Shown: positions 55,168-64,000 of the stretch, in pieces | Layout: every line of letters starts with the position of its first letter | Position numbering within the stretch: the stretch's first letter is position 1 | Assembly (NCBI RefSeq): GCF_029028005.1 | Contig: NZ_JAOTPO010000001.1 | Location: 248,001-312,000, forward strand | DNA length: 64,000 nucleotides | Direction of reading: 5' to 3' | Source of the DNA: Alkalihalobacterium chitinilyticum | Lineage (GTDB): Bacteria; Bacillota; Bacilli; Bacillales; Bacillaceae_F | The notes under the pieces: generated by a model | Seen by the model: only the letters and a program-made list of their open reading frames with translations | What the model was told of the DNA's origin: nothing | Database searches by the model: none | Position numbers and translations under genes: made by a program

Positions 55168-56355
55168 TTATGCTTTTTCAACGACCGTTGCTACACCTTG
55201 ACCGCCGCCGATACATAATGTAGCAAGTCCGTATTTTCCGTCGCGACGATTTAATTCATGAAGCAGGGATACTAGAATACGAGCCCCACTTGCCCCAATT
55301 GGATGTCCTAAAGCAATCGCACCACCATTTACATTTAGAATTTCTTTAGAGAATTCCAAATCACGACCTACAGCTAATGCTTGCGCTGCAAAAGCTTCAT
55401 TTGCTTCGATTAAGTTTAGATCAGATAAAGTAAGACCGGCTTTTTCTAATGCTTTTTTCGTTGCAGGCACTGGACCAATACCCATAATACTTGGATCAAC
55501 AGCTGCACTTGCGTTTCCGCGAATAACCACTAGTGGAGTTACACCAAGTTCTTCGGCTTTTTTACGGCTCATCACGACTACAGCTGCAGCTCCATCATTT
55601 AAACCGGATGCATTACCAGCTGTAACACTTCCTTCCTTTTTAAAAGCAGGGCGAAGTTTTCCTAGCTTTTCAGCCGTTGTACCAGCTTTTACATACTCAT
55701 CTGTATCAAATACAATTGGATCGCCTTTGCGTTGAGGAATTTCAACAGAAACGATTTCATCCTTGAATTTACCATCAGCAACAGCTTTAGACGCCTTTTC
55801 TTGACTCCAAGCTGCAAACTCATCTTGCTCTTCACGAGTTAATTCGTATTTATCACATAAATTCTCTGCTGTAACACCCATATGATAATCATTGAAAGCA
55901 CATGTTAAGCCGTCGTGTACCATGCTATCAATTAACTTTTGGTCACCCATTCTAAAACCGTCTCTTGCTCCCATTGATAAGTAAGGAGCCTGGCTCATAT
56001 TTTCCATACCGCCGGCAACCACTACATCTGCATCCCCAGATAAAATCGCTTGTGTTGCTAAATGAACGGCTTTTAGACCTGATCCACACACTTTATTAAT
56101 CGTCATTGAAGGCGTGTGTTGCGGTAAGCCAGCCTCAATCGCTGCTTGTCTTGCTGGATTTTGTCCTAAACCGGCTTGAAGGACATTCCCCATAATAACC
56201 TCGTCTACTTGGTCTGCAGCAACTCCCGCTCGTTCTAAAGCAGCCTTAATAACAGTTGCACCTAGCTTCGTTGCCTTAACACTTTTTAAACTACCTCCAA
56301 AACTTCCAATCGGCGTTCTGACAGCGCTTACAATCACCACTTCTTGATTATTCAT
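55168..56355 (-). CDS. Acetyl-CoA acetyltransferase (thiolase)
   Basis: A 395-residue thiolase with all active-site motifs: [14 protein letters not shown] (nucleophile Cys), [19 protein letters not shown] (His) and [11 protein letters not shown] (second Cys). Length and the short loop suggest a biosynthetic-type acetyl-CoA acetyltransferase (AtoB/MmgA-like) rather than a long-chain FadA, but substrate range is not visible. GGGAGAGCG precedes the ATG. It stands alone behind a 14-bp palindrome. Confidence 0.88.
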   Translation of the reverse strand: MNNQEVVIVSAVRTPIGSFGGSLKSVKATKLGATVIKAALERAGVAADQVDEVIMGNVLQAGLGQNPARQAAIEAGLPQHTPSMTINKVCGSGLKAVHLATQAILSGDADVVVAGGMENMSQAPYLSMGARDGFRMGDQKLIDSMVHDGLTCAFNDYHMGVTAENLCDKYELTREEQDEFAAWSQEKASKAVADGKFKDEIVSVEIPQRKGDPIVFDTDEYVKAGTTAEKLGKLRPAFKKEGSVTAGNASGLNDGAAAVVVMSRKKAEELGVTPLVVIRGNASAAVDPSIMGIGPVPATKKALEKAGLTLSDLNLIEANEAFAAQALAVGRDLEFSKEILNVNGGAIALGHPIGASGARILVSLLHELNRRDGKYGLATLCIGGGQGVATVVEKA

Positions 56356-56431
56356 TATGATCGCTCTCCCTTCCGTTCTTTACATCTTTTTAATTAAAAA
56401 TATCCTTAAGTATTTAGTAGTTGCTTCTGAT

Positions 56432-56445
56432 TGAGCGTACGCTCA
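56432..56445. promoter_or_regulatory. TetR-type palindromic operator upstream of thiolase gene
   Basis: TGAGCGTACGCTCA is a perfect 14-bp palindrome 76 bases before the thiolase ATG. It overlaps the likely promoter (CATACT just upstream in the minus direction). TetR-family regulators of acyl-CoA metabolism use sites of this kind. Confidence 0.5.
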
Positions 56446-56504
56446 GTATGTTCCCCATTAAGTATACACAATTGTAGAAACATATGTATAGTGTTATCTC
56501 AATA

Positions 56505-56538
56505 TTCAGGCTCCTTTTTTTTAAAAAAGGAGCCTGAA
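56505..56538. terminator. Terminator of cstA
   Basis: A 16-bp perfect inverted repeat (56505-56520 with 56523-56538) of T- and A-rich ends around GGCTCC/GGAGCC, seven bases after the cstA stop. Confidence 0.7.
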
Positions 56539-56545
56539 ATATTAA

Positions 56546-58147
56546 CTAAGATGTCTTCGTTCGCTTACCAATTGAACGCCAGCCTTCTATTCCGAGGAAG
56601 ATACATAATATAAATAAAACTAAGCCTGAACCGAACAGGAGCCAATTCTGAGATATAAAGTTATTGTACATAAGCACACCGAGTGCTGAAACAGTGACAA
56701 CAAACATAAAGAACATTGGGATGACGACGTAATAGGCTTTTGCACCAATTTTTATTAACCATACGGATACAGCCAACAACGCTAATGCTCCGAGCATTTG
56801 GTTTGCTGACCCGAATAACGGCCATACTCTTTCCCATGTTCCAGACAACGCTAAAGCACCTGCACCGATTAATCCTGCAATCGTAGCGACATGGTTATTT
56901 TTCACCGCTGGAATATGTTCTTCACCTAATTCTTGAATAGCATATCGCATTAGACGTGTTGCAGAGTCTAATGTCGTTAATAAAAATGCGGAAGCCGTTA
57001 GCGCTGTAAATGTCGTAGCTACTGTGATGTCGATCCCCCAATGTGACATAAAGTAACCAATACCAGCTGCAAATGTACCGATTGGCCCTCCTAGCTCCGT
57101 CATTCTAGCAGCAAAATCCGCTTGTGTTAAATAAGCAACAGCACCGATTGCGATAATTGCTAAAAAGGCTTCTAATAACATTGACCCATAAGCGATAAAC
57201 TTACCGTTCTTCTCATTATCTAACTGTTTTGCTGTCGTTCCTGAGGAGACGAGCGAGTGAAACCCTGAGATGGCGCCACAAGCGATGGTAATAAATAGAA
57301 TTGGGAATAAGAAACCTAACGTTTCATGGTTAAAACCAGTATAAGCTGGAAGTTGTATCGCAGGAGCTGCAAGAATAATCCCAAGTGTTGCCCCTGCAAT
57401 CATTCCATATAATAGGAAAGCGTTTAAATAATCACGAGGTTGGAGCAATACCCATACAGGGAGAATAGATGCGATATAAGCATAGATTAATAGAATAAAC
57501 GACCAGGTTACCGCACTTAATTCGAGCGGAAAGGAAATACCTACCCACACACTAATTAACATGGCAGCGACACCTAAAATACTCGCAACCGGTAAACTTA
57601 AACGAATTTGGTTAATAATAAAACCAAATACGAGTGCAACACCGACAAATAGTACAGAGGCTGTAGCAGCTTGTGGTACGGCTACAAACGTATTAGCAAC
57701 AAGTATAATAAACACACCAACAATTAATATTAATGTGGCGATCGAAAAGATCAAAAATAAAACTTGGCCTCGTTTTCCAATATATTCACGTATAATTTCT
57801 CCGATCGATTTAGCCTTGTGACGAACGGAAGCTTGTAACGATGTATAGTCATGAACACCACCAATAAAAATACTTCCTATAAGGATCCAAAGTACAGCAG
57901 GTAACCAACCAAAGAAGGCAGCAGTAATGGGTCCCACTATAGGTCCACCACCCGCGATCGTAGCAAAATGGTGCCCAAGTAAAACCGGTTTTTTCGCTGG
58001 AACATAATCCACACCGTCATACAATTCATTCGCCGGTGTTTTTCGATTCGGGTCTACTTTCATTTGTCTCTCTAGAAATCTACCATACGTAAAATAAGCA
58101 ATAAGCAGAATAAGACCAGATATTAATAACAGTGTAAGTAAATTCAT
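56546..58147 (-). CDS. cstA: CstA-family transporter (carbon starvation protein)
   Basis: A 533-residue membrane protein with about 14 segments. VPAKKPVLLGHHFATIAGGG, GPIVGPITAAFFGWLPA, GGVHDYTSLQASVRHKAKSI and AISGFHSLVSSGTTAKQL are CstA signatures. Family members take up pyruvate or peptides under carbon starvation. It is shorter than the 598-residue B. subtilis and 701-residue E. coli proteins. Third gene of an operon with two small partners (gaps of 16 and 11 bases). Confidence 0.88.
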   Translation of the reverse strand: MNLLTLLLISGLILLIAYFTYGRFLERQMKVDPNRKTPANELYDGVDYVPAKKPVLLGHHFATIAGGGPIVGPITAAFFGWLPAVLWILIGSIFIGGVHDYTSLQASVRHKAKSIGEIIREYIGKRGQVLFLIFSIATLILIVGVFIILVANTFVAVPQAATASVLFVGVALVFGFIINQIRLSLPVASILGVAAMLISVWVGISFPLELSAVTWSFILLIYAYIASILPVWVLLQPRDYLNAFLLYGMIAGATLGIILAAPAIQLPAYTGFNHETLGFLFPILFITIACGAISGFHSLVSSGTTAKQLDNEKNGKFIAYGSMLLEAFLAIIAIGAVAYLTQADFAARMTELGGPIGTFAAGIGYFMSHWGIDITVATTFTALTASAFLLTTLDSATRLMRYAIQELGEEHIPAVKNNHVATIAGLIGAGALALSGTWERVWPLFGSANQMLGALALLAVSVWLIKIGAKAYYVVIPMFFMFVVTVSALGVLMYNNFISQNWLLFGSGLVLFILCIFLGIEGWRSIGKRTKTS

Positions 58148-58163
58148 GTCTTATTTTCCCCCT

Positions 58164-58673
58164 TTAGTCGACTATAAAGTGCTGCATGTACTCTCTCCCT
58201 TTCCTATGGACATACACTTCTCTCTGTTCTACCTGCACGAGACCTACATAACATTCGATCCATCCATTCATACCTAGTTTAAGAAACTTAAGTTTCCGTT
58301 GTTTTTTCACCTCCTTAATAACTTCTTTTTCTAAAGGCTGGTTCGTTATAATAACGCCAACAAGAATAGAAGACATATGTTCACTATGAGAAGGAACATA
58401 CGATTTACTATTCGTTAATAACTCTGTCGCAAACGTTTGAACATCTTCCTTTGTCACCTTTGTTTCTTTCTCCCACACAAATACATATTGCTGATTATCC
58501 ACCCCCCAAATTGGAATCGACTTGGACATGAAATACTTTTCATCGCGCCTTTTGTACTCCGCATAAAACGAAAGTGGAATGCAACCGAGCTTTTTATTTC
58601 GATAAACATTAAAATGACGACTATATTTCTCTATTAACTGATCAAGATAACTTTTGGAAATCGTTACACTCAA
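58164..58673 (-). CDS. Unrecognised protein in the cstA operon
   Basis: A 169-residue soluble protein I cannot assign. MSVTISKSYLDQLIEKYSRH begins it; the middle WGVDNQQYVFVWEKETKVTK and basic KEVKKQRKLKFLKLGMNGWI are distinctive. No membrane segment. It starts with TTG at 58673, five bases after GGAGGAG, 11 bases after the CC-motif gene and 16 before cstA. It is probably cotranscribed with cstA, so a role in the uptake system is a guess. Confidence 0.65.
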   Translation of the reverse strand: MSVTISKSYLDQLIEKYSRHFNVYRNKKLGCIPLSFYAEYKRRDEKYFMSKSIPIWGVDNQQYVFVWEKETKVTKEDVQTFATELLTNSKSYVPSHSEHMSSILVGVIITNQPLEKEVIKEVKKQRKLKFLKLGMNGWIECYVGLVQVEQREVYVHRKGREYMQHFIVD

Positions 58674-58684
58674 AGGCTCTCCTC

Positions 58685-58993
58685 CTAAAACCGTTTTAAC
58701 CCTGAAACGGTAATCCCCTTAAAAAAAGGAATTTTAGATAGTTGAAAATCGATTTGATTATTTTTAAAAACTAAACTTTTTTCTATAAATATATGAATTC
58801 CATCGTGATGGTAAAAAGAGTACCGAGCAGGATTTGACGGCTCTTTCAAACGGACCTGCAGCTCTTGAACACTTCCTACACAACATTTGGTGGCGCTTTC
58901 AAATAGGTCAACAGTCAAAACGTTACCTTCTTTTTTCACCCAATCGAGCGCTTTTTCACTAAAATTAAATTTTAAATTTGCATTTCCAATCAT
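58685..58993 (-). CDS. Small IscA/HesB-like CC-motif protein
   Basis: About 102 residues with an IscA/HesB-like outline: FNFSEKALDWVKKEG, then a vicinal cysteine pair in FESATKCCVGSVQEL, HDGIHIFIEKSLVF and a final GITVSGLKRF. It lacks the CxC tail of IscA. I recall CC/Se-motif family proteins, whose relatives can have selenocysteine in place of one Cys; this is a tentative match. The start (ATG 58993 or 58996) lies very close to GGGAGG. First gene of the cstA operon. Confidence 0.65.
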   Translation of the reverse strand: MIGNANLKFNFSEKALDWVKKEGNVLTVDLFESATKCCVGSVQELQVRLKEPSNPARYSFYHHDGIHIFIEKSLVFKNNQIDFQLSKIPFFKGITVSGLKRF

Positions 58994-59020
58994 CATCCCT
59001 CCCTTTTTATTCCTATACAT

Positions 59021-59039
59021 ATTATGACCAAGTCATAAT
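59021..59039. promoter_or_regulatory. Palindromic operator upstream of the cstA operon
   Basis: ATTATGAC CAA GTCATAAT: a perfect 8-bp inverted repeat with a 3-nt centre, 28 bases before the first gene. CATAAT in the right arm could be the -10, so binding would block transcription. Confidence 0.5.
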
Positions 59040-59070
59040 TATTAAAGTTTTCTAAAAATAGTACGCAAAT

Positions 59071-59142
59071 AAAAAGACTAACTCAAATATGAATTTGGTG
59101 CTTGTCGTTACAGCACCTCACATTGATTGAGTCAGTCTTTTA
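59071..59142 (-). terminator. Terminator of the PTS IIA gene
   Basis: Outer arms AAAAAGACTAACTCAA and TTGAGTCAGTCTTTT (59071-59086 with 59127-59141) enclose an inner GGTGCT/AGCACC hairpin. Leftward it ends in TTTTTATTTGCG. Confidence 0.75.
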
Positions 59143-59153
59143 TCAAATGGGGT

Positions 59154-59666
59154 TTATTCTGCTTTCATTAAGAAAGTGGCAATAGGAGTCTTTCCGGCAA
59201 CCACTTCGCTCACTGGCTCTAGCTTCAGTGATTGTACTTGATCAGCATTCGTTATAACAATTGGAGTAATGGTACTAGCTGCTTTTTCTTTTATTAAATC
59301 AAGAGAAAACTCAACTAATTTTGTGCCAACTTGTACTTTATCTCCTTCTTTTACGAAGACTTCAAATCCCTCACCTTTCATATTAACAGTTTCAATTCCG
59401 ATATGAATAAGTACCTCTGCACCGCTTAGTGAACGGATACCGATTGCATGTTTTGTAGGAAAAACCTGGATGATCTCCCCTTCAACAGGTGATACAACTT
59501 CCCCATTACTAGGTTCAACGGCAAAACCGTCGCCAATCATCTTTTGTGCAAATGTCGGATCTGGCACGTCTTCAACTTTTACATATGTGCCATTCATAGG
59601 AGAATGTAACACTTCTTCAGTTGGTATTTCTTTTTTCTTGTCTAATCCAAATAGTTTTTTTAACAT
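59154..59666 (-). CDS. crr: PTS glucose-type IIA protein
   Basis: A 170-residue soluble IIA protein of the glucose family. The phosphorylated His is in GAEVLIHIGIETVNMKGEGF and the partner His in FPTKHAIGIRS. HPr passes phosphate to it and it passes it on to a IIB domain. Stand-alone IIA proteins of Gram-positives serve sugar permeases lacking a IIA. No permease lies nearby. A start MLKKLFGLDKKK is family-typical. Confidence 0.88.
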   Translation of the reverse strand: MLKKLFGLDKKKEIPTEEVLHSPMNGTYVKVEDVPDPTFAQKMIGDGFAVEPSNGEVVSPVEGEIIQVFPTKHAIGIRSLSGAEVLIHIGIETVNMKGEGFEVFVKEGDKVQVGTKLVEFSLDLIKEKAASTITPIVITNADQVQSLKLEPVSEVVAGKTPIATFLMKAE

Positions 59667-59966
59667 ATTTAATCACCTCGACTTGTATATACAACTAAAG
59701 AGTAATCGTAATTATGATTTTTGTCAAAGCATTACTACTCTAGTTCTAATATTTTGTAATGTTCCCTAATTTATAGAAATAAAACAGCGAACTATATATT
59801 AAATTTTCATAATTACCAAACAATTTAAACGTTTCTTTTACAGAAAATAACTAAAACACGAATGAAATTGAAAAAACATCAAAAAAAGTTCGTTAAATTA
59901 ATAAAATGATCTTACATAAGAAAAATGATTGTGCTATAATCACTTCATCAACAGATCAAAAAAATA
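59667..59966. other. Non-coding gap with the xpt promoter
   Basis: About 300 AT-rich bases between the divergent crr and xpt units. The right end holds TTACAT (59912-59917), 17 bases, TATAAT (59935-59940), the likely sigma-A promoter of the xpt leader. Nothing else was seen. Confidence 0.6.
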
Positions 59967-60804
<838 letters not shown>

Positions 60805-60819
60805 AAGGGAGAAAGTACA

Positions 60820-62337
60820 ATGTCTACAAAATCAGTCAACTATCCTTGGTATAAAAAAGAAGATACAGATGCATTCTTTTCACTCTTCCAAAACAACTTA
60901 GCCAACTTTGTACTCATTACTATTACATTGCTTGCAGCAGGTTTTCCAGCAAGTATCGTGTTTGGAAAAGTTATTCCAGGTGCAGCTGTTGCAGTTGTTT
61001 TCGGTAACTTATACTATGCATTTTTAGCAAATCGACTAGCACAAAAAGAAGGAAGAACAGATGTAACTGCTTTATCGTATGGAATTAGTACACCGGTAAT
61101 GGCCGTATTCCTTTTCGGTATTTTACTGCCGACTAATGCGATAACTGGTGACCCTGAACTTGCTTGGAAAATTGCTTTAGCTGCTGCATTTCTTAGTGGC
61201 TTACTTGAAGTCATGATTAGTTTTTCTGGAAACTGGATTCGTAATAACATTCCTCGTCCCGCAATGCTCGGAGCACTTGCTGGGGTGGCATTAACATTTA
61301 TCGCTGGTGAGATGTTATTTAGAACGTTCCAAATGCCAGTTGTCGGACTAGTTGTTTTAGCTATTATTCTTGTAGGTATTATCGGTAAGCTTGCCATGCC
61401 GTTTAATATCCCTTCATCTTTATTCGCCATTATTATTGGTACAGTTCTAGCCTTTACACTTGGATATTCAGACACAAGTAAAATTAGTGAAGGCTTGGCA
61501 AATATCGGTTTTTATCCAATTTTGCCAACATTAGCACCATTTGAAGGAATCGGATTATTATTTACAACTTTCATTGGGCTTCTTGCAGTTATTTTACCAA
61601 TTACGATTTATAATGCGATTGAAACAATGAATAATGTTGATGCGATGAGTGCTGCCGGTGACAGTTACGATGTGCGCGAATGTCAAGCTGTCGATGGAGC
61701 TGGAACGATGCTTGGGGCTATCTTTGGCGGACCTTTTCCAACAACCGTTTATATCGCGACAGTAGGATCAAAGTGGATGGGCGCTGGCCGCGGCTATAGT
61801 ATCTTGAATGCAGTTGTGTTTTTCTTTGCTGCGATGTTCGGATTAATTGCAGCCATTTCGTCTATAATTCCGGTTTCAGCGATTGCTCCTATTCTTGTAT
61901 TTGTCGGTGTATCAATGATAGCAACAGCTTATCAGTCCAATGCTTCAAAGTACTACCCAGCAGTTGCGGTTGCTATGTTACCGTACCTTGCCAATTACGT
62001 TATGACACGTTTTAACAATGCAGCTGGTGAGGTTGTCGCTAATCTCTCTCAAGGAATTGTACCACTCGGACAAGGTGCAATGTTCACTGGAATTATCTTA
62101 GGTGCTATCACTGTATTTATTATCGACCGCCATTATATCAAAGCAACGATCTTTGCTTTCGTTGCAGCATTATTCTCGTTTGTTGGATTAATGCATGCTC
62201 CATCTATAACCATTAATGCCGCTCAAGATTTCACGATTGGCTATATTGCCATTGCTTTGTTCTTTATTTATTGCCATTTCAAAGTTTCAAAGTCAACTAT
62301 TCAAAGTCAACCTGAGAAAGAAAAACAAGCCGCATAA
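60820..62337 (+). CDS. NCS2-family purine/pyrimidine permease
   Basis: A 505-residue protein with 12 to 14 membrane segments. GAGTMLGAIFGGPFPTTVYI then GYSILNAVVFFFAAMFG resembles the NCS2 (nucleobase:cation symporter 2) signature. In B. subtilis xpt is followed by pbuX, but this protein is about 65 residues longer and not obviously PbuX, so only the family is called. A xanthine or guanine permease is likely because it shares the guanine riboswitch. It starts 15 bases after xpt. Confidence 0.78.
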   Translation: MSTKSVNYPWYKKEDTDAFFSLFQNNLANFVLITITLLAAGFPASIVFGKVIPGAAVAVVFGNLYYAFLANRLAQKEGRTDVTALSYGISTPVMAVFLFGILLPTNAITGDPELAWKIALAAAFLSGLLEVMISFSGNWIRNNIPRPAMLGALAGVALTFIAGEMLFRTFQMPVVGLVVLAIILVGIIGKLAMPFNIPSSLFAIIIGTVLAFTLGYSDTSKISEGLANIGFYPILPTLAPFEGIGLLFTTFIGLLAVILPITIYNAIETMNNVDAMSAAGDSYDVRECQAVDGAGTMLGAIFGGPFPTTVYIATVGSKWMGAGRGYSILNAVVFFFAAMFGLIAAISSIIPVSAIAPILVFVGVSMIATAYQSNASKYYPAVAVAMLPYLANYVMTRFNNAAGEVVANLSQGIVPLGQGAMFTGIILGAITVFIIDRHYIKATIFAFVAALFSFVGLMHAPSITINAAQDFTIGYIAIALFFIYCHFKVSKSTIQSQPEKEKQAA

Positions 62338-62346
62338 TAATGTTAG

Positions 62347-62378
62347 AGAGATAGGTTAAAAAACCTATCTCTTTTTTG
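62347..62378 (+). terminator. Terminator of xpt-permease operon
   Basis: A perfect 11-bp stem (62347-62357 with 62362-62372), loop AAAA, followed by TTTTT. Confidence 0.9.
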
Positions 62379-62390
62379 GCCTTTATAATG

Positions 62391-62418
62391 TACAAAAGTT
62401 ATACAAAAGTTATATAAT
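62391..62418 (+). promoter_or_regulatory. 11-bp direct repeats (CarH/LitR-like operator) over a -10 box
   Basis: TACAAAAGTTA occurs exactly twice in tandem (62391-62401, 62402-62412), then TATAATAAATTA in the same 11-base phase. The third unit contains a consensus TATAAT. CarH/LitR photoreceptors bind three 11-bp repeats with a TACA core (from memory). Confidence 0.5.
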
Positions 62419-62517
62419 AAATTAACATAACATATAGGCTACGTGTGACGTACTATCTCTGATTTGAGTTTCAGCTTTAGTTACTATAGCCAAACTTTAA
62501 GATTATAGGTGATTAAT

Positions 62518-63306
62518 ATGAAGACAGAAGAATTTACTTACAGGGTGTTTATTTTTTGGTACGTTGTCGGAATAATTTTATTATCACTTGACGTTCTTCC
62601 GCCATGGCTTGACTGGGCCAACGCCGTATTTCTTATTCTTGCAGGCATTCTTGGCGGGATCTATTTTATCCTTCAATATGGTTCTCCATTAGGATGGACA
62701 GCAATTGTCGTTATCTTTGTATTTACAATTGTTGCTGAAAGCCTTGGGGTTGAATATGGTCTATTCTTTGGCGATTACTATTACGAGCCTGATTTTGGTG
62801 TTCATCTCTTGAATGTTCCAATCACCATTGGTTTTGCCTGGCTCATGGTCATGGCGACAACCCATGTTATCGCAAAAGGGATCGTTCAATCACTTCCATA
62901 CAAATGGCTCGTTCTGCTTGTCTATCCTTTGCTTGGAGCAATAGCAGCTGTCATTATGGATTTAGCAATAGACCCCGTTGCTTATCAAGTCAAGCAGTAC
63001 TGGATTTGGATGGGTGATGGAGGCTATTATGGGGTACCTTTTTCAAATTTTGTAGGCTGGTTTATTATTTCTTTTATTCTTCATGTGTTTTTGTACCTTT
63101 TGTTTCATTTAAAACATGTATGGAATAAGAAATCGATTAAACCGTGGGAATTTCGAATGGTTTTACTCTATGTACAAATTATCATCATGTTTGTTGTTAT
63201 AGCTTTAACTGCAAATCTTTGGATGGCTGCATTTTTACCATTGATTCTGATGGCTAAATTACTCGTAATCTATTTTCTGATGAGAGGAGCACGGAAGAAT
63301 GATTGA
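62518..63306 (+). CDS. cruF: CruF-like carotenoid biosynthesis membrane protein
   Basis: A 262-residue protein with seven or eight membrane segments. VAESLGVEYGLFFGDYYYEP then LLNVPITIGFAWLMV and LAIDPVAYQVKQYWIW are the conserved core of the DUF422/CruF family, C50 or C40 carotenoid 1',2'-hydratases. The precise reaction here is unproven. The ATG at 62518 follows AGGTG; a GTG three codons earlier overlaps the site. It overlaps the next gene by 8 bases. Confidence 0.85.
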   Translation: MKTEEFTYRVFIFWYVVGIILLSLDVLPPWLDWANAVFLILAGILGGIYFILQYGSPLGWTAIVVIFVFTIVAESLGVEYGLFFGDYYYEPDFGVHLLNVPITIGFAWLMVMATTHVIAKGIVQSLPYKWLVLLVYPLLGAIAAVIMDLAIDPVAYQVKQYWIWMGDGGYYGVPFSNFVGWFIISFILHVFLYLLFHLKHVWNKKSIKPWEFRMVLLYVQIIIMFVVIALTANLWMAAFLPLILMAKLLVIYFLMRGARKND

Positions 63307-64000
63307 AGCCAGAAAAAGCCCGGCCTTTGAAGCCTTATTCTATCAATACAATAAAAAACTACTAAAGAAATCATTTTCACAAATTATGTTACGTAATGAC
63401 TCAGACATTAACCCGGCAAAACCAACCCTTTTTCTGTTAAACCATAGTTCATGGTGGGACGGATTGATTTCTTTTCACTTGGCAAAGACCCTTTTTTCGA
63501 TAGACAGCTACGCGATGATGGAAGAAAAAGGCTTAGTCACCTTTCCTTTTTTTAAAAGACTGGGTGCTTTTTCTATTCACCTCCAAAGTGTAAAAGAAAT
63601 CGTTTCCTCCTTACGTCATGCTGAACAACTATTACTTCAAAATAAAGGCATTTGGATGTTTCCTCAAGGAAAGGAAGAACATTTGGAAAAGAGACCTCTT
63701 TCATTTAAAAATGGCGCTGCTTATCTTATTGAAAAAGTTCCTGCCGTTCAAGTCGTGCCAATTACTTACTACTATACATTTAGCGGTCAGCAATTACCTA
63801 ACTTATATATCCATGCCGGGAAAGAGCTAGTTTTCTCGGGTAAAAGAAATTCAAGAAAGCAATTAACAACATTGTTAGAAGCCATTGTCACCAAACAACT
63901 TGATCAACAACGACATGACGTTATTCACCATCTAACAAATCAGTATAATGTCTTATTAACAGGGAAACGACCTGTTAGTGAACTTTTTAAAGCCCTAAAA
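63299..64000 (+). CDS. PlsC-like acyltransferase (partial at window end)
   Basis: An open frame of 234 codons that runs off the right edge. NHSSWWDG (the HxxxxD acyltransferase site), PFFKRLGAFSIH, GIWMFPQGKEE and the basic Lys/Arg-rich regions match the lysophospholipid acyltransferase family. Next to CruF it may acylate a glycosylated carotenoid, as in bacillary carotenoid clusters. GAGGAGCAC precedes the ATG, which overlaps the cruF stop. Confidence 0.8.
   Translation, partial: MIEARKSPAFEALFYQYNKKLLKKSFSQIMLRNDSDINPAKPTLFLLNHSSWWDGLISFHLAKTLFSIDSYAMMEEKGLVTFPFFKRLGAFSIHLQSVKEIVSSLRHAEQLLLQNKGIWMFPQGKEEHLEKRPLSFKNGAAYLIEKVPAVQVVPITYYYTFSGQQLPNLYIHAGKELVFSGKRNSRKQLTTLLEAIVTKQLDQQRHDVIHHLTNQYNVLLTGKRPVSELFKALK

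Overview
The window is a low-GC, gene-dense stretch of a spore-forming Firmicute chromosome (Bacillaceae; inference from gene content). Most of it follows the order known from Bacillus subtilis: resB/resA, rluB, spmB-spmA-dacB, ypuI, scpB-scpA, ypuF, ribT, the rib operon, ppiB, lysA, the spoVA operon, sigF-spoIIAB-spoIIAA-dacF, pdp, two purine nucleoside phosphorylases, deoB (drm), xerD, yqzK, fur, spoIIM, an endonuclease Q gene, nudF and mciZ. Genes with AGGAGG-type ribosome sites, TTG/GTG starts and intrinsic terminators are typical throughout. No rRNA, tRNA, CRISPR array, transposase or prophage gene was seen.

Region 1 (1-4250): cytochrome c biogenesis genes, a pseudouridine synthase and the cortex operon dacB-spmA-spmB behind a near-consensus sigma-E promoter. 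Region 2 (4254-13900) is an insertion relative to the B. subtilis order. It carries a complete seven-gene operon of the spoVA2mob type (DUF1657, YhcN-like lipoprotein, SpoVAC, SpoVAD, SpoVAEb, DUF1657, DUF421+DUF1657), which in B. subtilis raises spore wet-heat resistance. It is bracketed by two further DUF421 genes, an unrecognised membrane-anchored protein, a phosphodiesterase-like lipoprotein, an extended superoxide dismutase and a DUF2935 protein. Region 3 (13930-22450): ypuI, scpBA, ypuF, ribT and ribD-ribE-ribBA-ribH under an FMN riboswitch, then ppiB.

Region 4 (22540-28500): divergent bioY and bioD-bioA with two BirA-type operators, a NlpC/P60-LysM hydrolase, and lysA behind a lysine riboswitch. 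Region 5 (28580-36700): the ordinary spoVA operon (sigma-G-like promoter) and dacF-spoIIAA-spoIIAB-sigF (sigma-F-like promoter). The window therefore holds two SpoVA channel gene sets. Region 6 (36840-46900): nucleoside catabolism, recombination, iron regulation, spoIIM, DNA repair, nudF and a 43-codon mciZ. One of the two purine nucleoside phosphorylases has substitutions in the base-binding site.

Region 7 (47000-64000): a thioredoxin-like protein, uppP, a zinc module (His-rich COG0523 GTPase divergent from a COG0701 permease and its partner, with a Zur-like operator between), an orphan trpB, cimA, a thiolase, a cstA operon with two small poorly known partners, PTS IIA, xpt plus a purine permease under a guanine riboswitch, and the start of a carotenoid operon preceded by 11-bp direct repeats like those bound by CarH/LitR photoreceptors. 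Three copies of an interspersed repeat lie in non-coding DNA, one of them inside the rib operon leader.
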